NCBI GenBank assembly: GCA_045577675.1
Contig: JAZNIV010000125.1
Span: 1 to 21,102 of the forward strand
DNA: 21,102 nt
Direction of reading: 5' to 3'
From: UBA1738 sp045577675
GTDB lineage: Bacteria > Bacillota > Clostridia > UBA1381
In this document: one piece after another, positions 15,593 to 21,102 of the stretch
Layout: every line of letters starts with the position of its first letter
Numbering within the stretch: the stretch's first letter is position 1
Position numbers and translations under genes: made by a program
The notes under the pieces: generated by a model
Databases searched by the model: none
Told to the model about the DNA's origin: nothing
Seen by the model: the letters and a program-made list of their open reading frames with translations, nothing else

Positions 15593-16474
15593 CTATCTCC
15601 ACAAGTCCTCAGGAAATGAATGAATTAAATTATTCTGCAGCAGTTGTATATTTTTCGGAATATTTACCTCTGCTTTTATTGCCTCATCAAAAGTTGTAAC
15701 AGAATAATCCGGGGTTCTTCCGGTAGATAAATACCAATCCTCAAATTTAAATAGGTATCGCTTCTGCCATGTATTTAGAAACACCGCAGGAATACCATAG
15801 CTTTCAGCAAGAATAATACCATGAAGCGAACTTGATATAACTCTTTTTGCCGAACATATTTCATCAATAACTGTCTTATAATCACTTGTGCGCATGCTTA
15901 CAACATTCGTATTAATCCCTAATTTCTCTACCTGATCCTCATGTTGATAATGAGGTATGTAAAGTAACTCTTTTTTATTTTCTTTAGCCGTTGGAGTATA
16001 TATAATCGGCATTAATACTGCCGGATCTCCGTATATTTTAGGGCAATTATGCCCCCACGCATTCAGAATATCCGCCGTAAGAGGACCGCGAACACATCGT
16101 ATATCAAGCTTCCTTAAAGGCTTTCGGTGCATAATGCCCCTTAGCGCGCTTGGAACAAACGGCAATCCCGTTCCCCATACAGTACAATTCTGATAACCCA
16201 TAAGAAGAATCGAGCCGATAGCATACAAATGCTGTCTTCCTCTAATATACTTATCAATTGATACTCCTCTGCTTTTACACATAAACTCCACAATGACTTT
16301 TGATAAATAGTCACCAAGATTATTTATGTTTTTATCCTCACCATGCCCCACATAAAATTCCGGATGATATAAATTCAAATTTACTGCATTGTTCTTTGCC
16401 TTCAGCTCAGGATAACCCAAAATAATCTTATCAGCACATAATATACTGTTAATTTCCTTGATTAACCTGTTCAT
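15593..16474 (-). CDS. Polysaccharide pyruvyl transferase family protein
   Basis: This CsaB/PssM-type enzyme of 293 residues would transfer pyruvate from phosphoenolpyruvate to a sugar, forming a cyclic ketal and adding a negative charge. Motifs seen are NNLGDYLSKVIVEF (51-64), VWGTGL (99-104), RCVRGPLTADILNAWG (126-141), YGDPAVLMP (148-156), and the C-terminal SSSLHGIILAESYGIPAVFL (214-233) that defines the fold. Length is near the short end of the family, which usually has about 300-400 residues, but all core motifs are present. The ribosome site GAGGGTGATT precedes ATG 16474. It sits between the amino-sugar module and the glycosyltransferases. The acceptor residue is unknown. Confidence 0.85.
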   Translation of the reverse strand: MNRLIKEINSILCADKIILGYPELKAKNNAVNLNLYHPEFYVGHGEDKNINNLGDYLSKVIVEFMCKSRGVSIDKYIRGRQHLYAIGSILLMGYQNCTVWGTGLPFVPSALRGIMHRKPLRKLDIRCVRGPLTADILNAWGHNCPKIYGDPAVLMPIIYTPTAKENKKELLYIPHYQHEDQVEKLGINTNVVSMRTSDYKTVIDEICSAKRVISSSLHGIILAESYGIPAVFLNTWQKRYLFKFEDWYLSTGRTPDYSVTTFDEAIKAEVNIPKNIQLLQNNLIHSFPEDLWR

Positions 16475-16496
16475 ACAATCACCCTCAAAAGTTTCT

Positions 16497-17264
16497 TTAT
16501 ATATATTCTCCTGCAGTTATTCTAAATGTACTTCCTGTCATCATAGAAGAAGCATCACTCATCAGATAAATTAAGGCATCAACATAATCCGTTTTTTCTA
16601 GCATTCTCCCCATAGGAAGAATCGCCGCTGCACGTTTTCTAAGCTCTGCCTCAGTTTCTCCCTGCGATTTTCTAAGTTCTACCTCCCCCTCAGTAGGTGT
16701 CCACCCCAGTGTTAAATAGTTGCAGCGTATATGCTCTGATGCATAATTATGAGAAATATGTTCCATCAATGTCAACAAAACTCCTTTAGAGCAAGCATAT
16801 GCCGCCCTGTCCTTTTGTCCACCCCATGCATGTGCAGAACCAGTTAATACAATTGAACCACCATTATTTTCTCTCATGTATTTAATAGCCTGTTGGCAAC
16901 AGAAAAAACATGCGCGAAAATTAACATTCATAACCCAATCAAAAGTTTCCTGATCGCAGGTATCTAACGGTGAAACCGGCGTTACGCCGGCATAATTGAA
17001 AAATCCATCTACTTTTCCATATTTTTCTACAGTTTTATCAAACAACTCTTTACAGTCATCTACATTTTCGAGATCGGTGTATACAAAAAGTCCGTCACTT
17101 CCGTAGGTACGCATGATTTTTATTGTTTTCATTGCAGATTCTTCATCTCGTCCGCCAATAACCACCTTAGCACCGTGTCGGGCAAGCTCCTCCGATACGG
17201 TTTTTCCTACGCCTTTAGTTCCACCTGATACAACTATAACCTTACCAGCTAATTTTTTGTTCAT
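16497..17264 (-). CDS. SDR family oxidoreductase
   Basis: This classical short-chain dehydrogenase/reductase of 255 residues has the cofactor loop GGTKGVG at 14-20, IGGRD at 36-40 (the Arg suggests NADP preference), NYAG at 90-93 in place of the usual NNAG, catalytic S143 in LTGSAHAWGG, and Y156/K160 in YACSK. The C-terminal MTGSTFRITAGEY ends the fold as in FabG-like enzymes. It may oxidise or reduce a sugar or an acyl substrate of the adjacent ATP-grasp ligase. The two are separated by only three bases and probably act in one step of the amino-sugar module. It is not an extended SDR, so it is unlikely to be a sugar-nucleotide epimerase. The substrate is unknown. Confidence 0.85.
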   Translation of the reverse strand: MNKKLAGKVIVVSGGTKGVGKTVSEELARHGAKVVIGGRDEESAMKTIKIMRTYGSDGLFVYTDLENVDDCKELFDKTVEKYGKVDGFFNYAGVTPVSPLDTCDQETFDWVMNVNFRACFFCCQQAIKYMRENNGGSIVLTGSAHAWGGQKDRAAYACSKGVLLTLMEHISHNYASEHIRCNYLTLGWTPTEGEVELRKSQGETEAELRKRAAAILPMGRMLEKTDYVDALIYLMSDASSMMTGSTFRITAGEYI

Positions 17265-17267
17265 TGT

Positions 17268-18560
17268 TTAGTTCAACTCCAAAGCTTCTTTTACATTAAA
17301 CCCGCTTAATAGCATATTATTTCCGTCAGCATCGTAGACCTTCACTTTATCCAAATATTCTGAAATAGCTTCTGCTAATTCTTCCTTACTATCACACACA
17401 AGATATAACCGTGTCATAACCTGCTTCTCGGTACCAATCCATTCCTCCGGTACACTGTCTCCGACATAAAGTCTTTGAACGTTTGCAATAACGCGTTTAT
17501 CATTGTCTATGTCCTCAAGTCCTTCGATACCGTTTATAGCTCCATTTTTTAACAAGAACCATACTGTAGCTGCCCACTTCCCTCTTAAAAATGCATCATC
17601 GGAAGCTTCTAAATCTACATCTCCTTCTGAACCTGTAAGTGCAAATCTGATAAGCATTTCTCTTTGATCAAATCCCTGTATTGCATCAATAATAAGGTGC
17701 GGCGCTTCACCCTGAAGCCTGAATCCGGTGTCATATACATAAAACTCTCCGTTTTCATAAAATGCAGACAGCATCAACACACCATTATTAATTCCGATAT
17801 CCTTGAACATGCGGCAAGCATTGTCATGCATACGTTCAAAATATCCATCTATATGCTTAGAAGGGTATGTTCCTCCCAAGCAAACACGGCTTAATCCCGG
17901 CTGCTCATCCGTAGTATATCGGTCATAAATACAAGATGCACTACATACTCCATCCTTAAAGGTATAGTACATTCCCATATCTTCGCACTGCATATATTTC
18001 TCGACAATAAATCGTTTTTTATTGGAAGCGGCAAGAGCCTTCTTAACTGCATCCCGCAGCTCGCCCTCATTATACACAACAGTCATTCCGACACCGCCGC
18101 CATTATCTACGGGCTTAACCATTACCGGATATTGGATTTTTTCTATATCACATTCTTTCATTTCTTCATCAAGATAATATTCGGGAATACCATGAATTCC
18201 ATATCTTTCACATGTGGACTTAAAAACATCCTTGAATGCAAACACATCTACAATTTGCTGAGTTGCATAGCATGGAAATCCAAGAGCATCACAAACCTTA
18301 CAATATGATGGTACAAGAATATCTGCGACACCAACTAAGACACCGTCAACCTCTTCTTCTCTTGCAAGAGCAATAACACCTGAAACATCCATTCCATCAA
18401 CATCAAAGCTTTTCCATGCATATTTTTTTGCATCATCAGAATGTCTTGCACTGGTCACTATCGTCTTGATACCCATATCATTCGCCATTTTGACAAGGGC
18501 AGATGTCTCAGGGTTTCCTCCAAGTATTAATAGCTTTTTTCCATTAAATTCTTTAGACAT
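17268..18560 (-). CDS. ATP-grasp domain ligase (carbamoyl-phosphate-synthase-like fold)
   Basis: This 430-residue soluble protein has an N-terminal pre-ATP-grasp domain (KKLLILGGNPETSALVKMA, 8-26; TIVTSARH near 33-40). The ATP-grasp core includes KSTCERYGI at 114-122, the lysine and glycine-rich loop YPVMVKPVDNGGGVGMT at 144-160, and FIVEKYM (about 184-190). Further on come YTTDEQPGLSRVCLGG and the metal-site region NGEFYVYDTGFRLQGE (about 271-286). The C-terminus (from about 370) is a mixed domain with LYLVCDSKEELAEAI. It should couple a carboxylate, possibly an amino acid, to an amine such as a 4-amino sugar. That role is inferred from fold and from the aminotransferase two functional genes upstream. 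GGAGGATAAAAT precedes the ATG. Confidence 0.8.
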   Translation of the reverse strand: MSKEFNGKKLLILGGNPETSALVKMANDMGIKTIVTSARHSDDAKKYAWKSFDVDGMDVSGVIALAREEEVDGVLVGVADILVPSYCKVCDALGFPCYATQQIVDVFAFKDVFKSTCERYGIHGIPEYYLDEEMKECDIEKIQYPVMVKPVDNGGGVGMTVVYNEGELRDAVKKALAASNKKRFIVEKYMQCEDMGMYYTFKDGVCSASCIYDRYTTDEQPGLSRVCLGGTYPSKHIDGYFERMHDNACRMFKDIGINNGVLMLSAFYENGEFYVYDTGFRLQGEAPHLIIDAIQGFDQREMLIRFALTGSEGDVDLEASDDAFLRGKWAATVWFLLKNGAINGIEGLEDIDNDKRVIANVQRLYVGDSVPEEWIGTEKQVMTRLYLVCDSKEELAEAISEYLDKVKVYDADGNNMLLSGFNVKEALELN

Positions 18561-18584
18561 ATTTTATCCTCCATTATTTCACTG

Positions 18585-18834
18585 TCAAATTGTAATTTTT
18601 TCACCTTGAGCCATAAGCAAAAATGCATTATCCGGATATTCCTCTGTCATAATTTTATAAAATAACCCGGGGTTTCCACCACGAGATGCAAACATACCGT
18701 AGTGGCACGGAACAGTATCAATAGCTAACAATCTGCCTTTACTGCTTTTTATAATGCATCCCCGCTTGTCCGACAGAAAATAAATGCGTTTTACCTGATT
18801 CCGCATTTAATACTCTTAAAGCAAGATCTGTCAT
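18585..18834 (-). pseudogene. MBL-fold metallo-hydrolase (UlaG-like) remnant: frameshift plus internal deletion
   Basis: ATG 18832-18834 overlaps the sugar transferase stop (TAATG) behind GGAGG and reads MTDLALRVLNAESGKTHLFSV, a normal family N-terminus, but the frame stops after 31 codons. Shifting one base at the G4 run (18760-18763) continues in the second frame as CIIKSSKGRLLAID. The sequence then jumps directly, at about 18716/18717, to the family C-terminus TVPCHYGMFASRGGNPGLF and LLMAQGEKITI. UlaG-like enzymes have roughly 270-290 residues, and the HxHxDH metal-binding core is entirely missing here. The metal-ligand-like His in PCHYG survives. The frame at 18585-18806 is therefore the remnant's tail, not a small gene. 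The intact version presumably worked with the ATP-grasp and SDR neighbours. Confidence 0.85.
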
Positions 18835-19475
18835 TATTGGTCCTCCGAATATTCTAATTCTTTACTGCTAACATACTCTGAAAAACTTTGCATGGTCGTC
18901 TGTTCACTTTGATTTATTCCATCTTTTTTCACAAATGCTTTCCAAACTGTTGAAATAATAATCTTCACATCAAGATAAAACGAAATATTAGCTATATATT
19001 CTAAATCATGCGAGAATCTTTCTTCCCATGTCGTATTATTTCTTCCGTTTATCTGCGCCAATCCGGTAAGCCCCGGTCTTACATCATGTCTGTGTCGCTG
19101 TTCATCGTTATAAAGGGGTAAGTATTCTACCAACAGCGGCCTTGGGCCAACCACACTCATATCACCTTTTAGTATATTAAATACCTCAGGGAGTTCATCT
19201 AAGCTCGTTTTTCTTAAAAGTCTTCCAAATTTGGTAAGTCGCATATCATCAGTTAACAAATCTCCATTTTTATCTCTTTCTTCAGTCATAGTCCTGAATT
19301 TATACAATTTGAAGATCTTTTCATTTTTGCCTGGTCTTTTCTGCTTAAAGATTACAGGACTTCCAATTTTTATTTTGACTAATATCGCAACTATTATGTA
19401 AAGCCACCAAAACACTATTATAGCAGATAATGCGCATACAACATCAAATAGCCGCTTTATATATTTTCTATACAT
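18834..19475 (-). CDS. Initiating phosphoglycosyl transferase (PglC/EpsL-type sugar transferase)
   Basis: This small monotopic phosphoglycosyl transferase of 213 residues has an N-terminal re-entrant hydrophobic helix (about 9-34), then GSPVIFKQKRPGK (38-50), LYKFRTM (57-63), and the catalytic Asp-Glu pair D93/E94 in TSLDELPEVFNILKGDMS. GPRP follows at 110-113 and PGLTGLAQINGR at 134-145. It transfers a sugar-1-phosphate from a UDP-sugar, often a UDP-N-acetyl amino sugar, to undecaprenyl phosphate on the cytoplasmic side, starting the repeat unit. The small PglC size without the large N-terminal domain, together with the adjacent DegT aminotransferase, suggests a bacillosamine-like or related first sugar. 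It starts immediately after the aminotransferase stop (TAAATG) with ribosome site AAGGGAG. Confidence 0.92.
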   Translation of the reverse strand: MYRKYIKRLFDVVCALSAIIVFWWLYIIVAILVKIKIGSPVIFKQKRPGKNEKIFKLYKFRTMTEERDKNGDLLTDDMRLTKFGRLLRKTSLDELPEVFNILKGDMSVVGPRPLLVEYLPLYNDEQRHRHDVRPGLTGLAQINGRNNTTWEERFSHDLEYIANISFYLDVKIIISTVWKAFVKKDGINQSEQTTMQSFSEYVSSKELEYSEDQ

Positions 19476-20597
19476 TTAAAATAACTCCCTTATTATCTCA
19501 ATAACCCTTTCATGCTGCTCCTCTGTCATTTTAATGTCCGACGGCAGGCACAAACCTCTTTCAAAGATATCCTCACCAACATTTGTGCCGTTAACTGTTA
19601 TGTAGTCCCTGTCTGCATATACCGGTTGCATATGCATCGGCTTCCAAATAGGTCTCGATTCAATATTTTCCGCTTCTAATGCAAGCCTGATTTTCTCAGG
19701 AGTTACTACTCCCATCGCCTCTTTGTTGATTGTAAAACAACTCAGCCAAAAGTTCGGCTCACTGCATTCAAGATACGGATTCATTTCAACAGGTAAATCA
19801 ACAAAAGCCTCTTTATATCTTTTATAAATATTTGTTTTTAACATCTTGTGCTCGTCCAGATGTAAAAGCTGCCCTCTGCCTATTCCGGCAACAATATTGC
19901 TCATGCGGTAGTTGTAACCAATCTCAGAATGCTGATACCATGGTGTACGCTCACGGGCCTGAGTGGAATAAAAATGTACCTTCTGCACTGCCTCCTCATC
20001 ATCGGAAAGAAACATACCTCCACCCGAGGAGGTTATGATTTTGTTTCCATTAAAGCTTATTGCGTTATACTTTCCGAATGTCCCCGTCTGCTTACCTTTA
20101 TATGTTGCTGCTAACGATTCCGCTGCATCTTCTATCAAAACCACTCCATAATCATCGCACAATTTTACTATTTCATCCAGTTTTGCCGGCGTTCCATACA
20201 AGTTTGCAACAATAACTGCCTTTACCTTTTTACCGTACTTTTCTAATGCTTTTTCTAAGGCATTGGGATCCATGTTCCATGTTTCATACTCGGAATCAAC
20301 AAAAACCTGAACTCCTCCCTCATAGCTTACCGGATTTACAGTTGCAGAAAATGTCAAATCAGAGCATAATACAATATCTCCCGTTTTAACGCCTGCCAGC
20401 TTGACTGCCATATGTAGCGCGTGCGTACCCGCTGTCATTGCGGCAGCTGCCTTACACCCCACAAACCTTGCAATCTCATTTTCAAATTCTGTTACATTTT
20501 TTCCCAGCGGCGCTACCCAGTTAGTGTCAAATGCTTCTTTTACAAAAATCTGTTCTTCACCGTGCATTGTTGGTGAAGAAAGCCATATCTTTTCCAT
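19476..20597 (-). CDS. DegT/DnrJ/EryC1/StrS aminotransferase (PglE/EpsN-like)
   Basis: This PLP-dependent sugar-nucleotide aminotransferase has 373 residues. It adds an amino group to a 4-keto (less often 3-keto) sugar nucleotide. Visible features are WLSSPTMHGEE at the start, AMTAGTHALHMAV (53-65) for phosphate binding, SDLTFSATVNPV (79-90), LIEDAAESLAATYKGK (154-169) with PLP-pairing D157, and the Schiff-base lysine K186 in SFNGNKIITSSGGG. YNYRMSNIVAGIGRGQL and SRPIWKPMH complete the family pattern. The closest kind is PglE/EpsN of UDP-bacillosamine synthesis. The matching 4,6-dehydratase and acetyltransferase are not in the window. It is the first gene of the operon, about 180 bases after a strong promoter, with ribosome site AAGAAGGAA. 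Confidence 0.9.
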   Translation of the reverse strand: MEKIWLSSPTMHGEEQIFVKEAFDTNWVAPLGKNVTEFENEIARFVGCKAAAAMTAGTHALHMAVKLAGVKTGDIVLCSDLTFSATVNPVSYEGGVQVFVDSEYETWNMDPNALEKALEKYGKKVKAVIVANLYGTPAKLDEIVKLCDDYGVVLIEDAAESLAATYKGKQTGTFGKYNAISFNGNKIITSSGGGMFLSDDEEAVQKVHFYSTQARERTPWYQHSEIGYNYRMSNIVAGIGRGQLLHLDEHKMLKTNIYKRYKEAFVDLPVEMNPYLECSEPNFWLSCFTINKEAMGVVTPEKIRLALEAENIESRPIWKPMHMQPVYADRDYITVNGTNVGEDIFERGLCLPSDIKMTEEQHERVIEIIRELF

Positions 20598-20787
20598 CGG
20601 CTTATTCCTTCTTTACAATTAATTAAAATTCATCTTAGATAAAGATATATACATTGATTATATTCTTTCATCATAACTATAATAAATACAAATTATGTTT
20701 CATTAATATGTACTTCTGACTCTTACTTAATTATTCACAAAAACGCACACAACAACCAATAATATATCGTTAATATACACAAATATT

Positions 20788-20816
20788 ATTATATCTTATT
20801 GAAATAGCAAAGTCAA
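20788..20816 (-). promoter_or_regulatory. Sigma-A promoter of the polysaccharide operon
   Basis: On the minus strand the -35 TTGACT (20811-20816) is followed by exactly 17 bases and the -10 TATAAT (20788-20793). Only the last -35 base departs from consensus. Transcription would start near 20781 and leave a leader of about 180 bases before the aminotransferase ATG. No operator is certain. Confidence 0.85.
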
Positions 20817-20993
20817 TACCTGTATTTGAAATTCCACTATTTGAAAACTTTAAACAACATTATCAACACTTATGTTAGTCATTGGTCGCATTTATAAAGA
20901 GCAAAAATATGCAAAAATTTAAACTATGATGCACGGCATAATTTTCAATGTTGTTAATCCACAGAAAATATTATATCTTGGGTGTGTAAAAGT

Positions 20994-21056
20994 GTAAGAT
21001 TTTTATTTTCTAACATTCTGTCTGTGATTTTGGGGATTTTGTAAGATTGTAAGATT
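20994..21056. repeat. Three copies of GTAAGATT upstream of the promoter
   Basis: GTAAGATT occurs at 20994-21001 and as a perfect head-to-tail pair at 21041-21048 and 21049-21056. Each is preceded by T. They lie about 180-240 bases upstream of the -35. The function is unknown, and AT-rich chance repetition is possible. Confidence 0.4.
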
Positions 21057-21075
21057 TACGCTTAAAAAGCGAAAC

Positions 21076-21102
21076 TCCGTAGCAGGTTTTACCTACTACG
21101 GA
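21076..21102. terminator. Hairpin at right edge, probable terminator of an upstream gene
   Basis: TCCGTAG (21076-21082) pairs with CTACGGA (21096-21102), and AGGT pairs with ACCT inside, with one C/A mismatch and a TTT loop. The minus-strand continuation is GTTTCGCTTTTT, a broken T-tract, so it could end a gene entering from the right. The stem may continue beyond the window, in which case it might act on both strands. Confidence 0.55.

Larger units (their letters stand above)
20598..21102. other. Gene-free leader and upstream region of the operon
   Basis: There is no supported coding sequence on either strand. From the operon side it contains an AT-rich leader of about 180 bases without an evident terminator or known riboswitch, the promoter at 20788-20816, a loose AACAT..ATGTT dyad near 20857-20877, three GTAAGATT copies, and a hairpin at the window edge. 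The leader also has a 14-codon frame (MMKEYNQCIY...) without a ribosome site, which I do not call. Confidence 0.6.

Noticed and set aside
18585..18806. Apparent 73-residue gene between the ATP-grasp and sugar transferase genes
   Set aside because: Its first residues are a shifted frame of the MBL-fold N-terminus and the rest is the family C-terminus, so it is part of the pseudogene.
20954..20963. DnaA-box-like TTAATCCACA in the upstream region
   Set aside because: It is a single imperfect match with no cluster of boxes and no replication genes, so there is no support for an origin.
1..21102. CRISPR arrays, tRNA or rRNA genes, transposases and integrases
   Set aside because: Looked for on both strands. 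No regularly spaced repeats, cloverleaf-like segments or recombinase motifs were seen.

Overview
The window reads as part of a low-GC Firmicutes chromosome, most likely a gut-type clostridium of the Lachnospiraceae kind. The grounds are the AT-rich sequence, strong AGGAGG-type ribosome sites, TupA-like ATP-grasp proteins, and a leucine-rich-repeat phage-tail protein of a style I know from that family. The taxon is inference. Every gene I can support lies on the minus strand, so the window is best read from right to left.

Right edge (20598-21102): no gene. It holds a hairpin cut by the window end, a short GTAAGATT repeat, and a near-consensus sigma-A promoter (TTGACT, 17 bp, TATAAT) about 180 bases ahead of the first gene.

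Main block (20597 down to 2364): one run of closely spaced or overlapping genes, apparently a single operon of about 18 kb for a Wzx/Wzy-type capsule or exopolysaccharide. In transcription order it holds: a DegT/PglE-type sugar aminotransferase; a PglC-type initiating phosphoglycosyl transferase; a broken MBL-fold hydrolase; an ATP-grasp ligase; an SDR oxidoreductase; a polysaccharide pyruvyl transferase; a CapM/EpsD-like GT4 and a second GT4; a TupA-like ATP-grasp protein; two more GT4 enzymes; a Wzy-type polymerase/ligase; a second TupA-like protein; a Wzx flippase; a hexapeptide acyltransferase with a suspicious A8 tract at its start; an uncharacterised nucleotidyltransferase; a UDP-glucuronate 4-epimerase; and UDP-glucose dehydrogenase. 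A clean intrinsic terminator follows at 2326-2352. The likely product is an acidic repeat-unit polymer. The lipid-linked first sugar is placed by the PglC-type enzyme and extended by the GT4 enzymes. The repeat may carry uronic acid, pyruvate, acyl and possibly amide-linked amino-acid groups, and is flipped by Wzx and polymerised by Wzy. No chain-length or tyrosine-kinase export genes are seen, so they may lie elsewhere.

Left part (643-2196): three translationally coupled small genes that look like the distal tail or receptor-binding end of a phage (baseplate-like protein, LRR tail protein, 56-residue protein). No other phage gene is present, so this looks like an orphan or remnant module. 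It is followed by a terminator-like inverted repeat (396-438) and, at the left edge, by a 5'-truncated glycyl-radical-enzyme fragment.

The most notable points are: (1) the out-of-frame A8 tract in front of the acyltransferase, with a well-placed ribosome site upstream; (2) the MBL-fold pseudogene with both a frameshift and an internal deletion; (3) three ATP-grasp ligases in a uronic-acid polysaccharide locus; (4) the orphan tail module.
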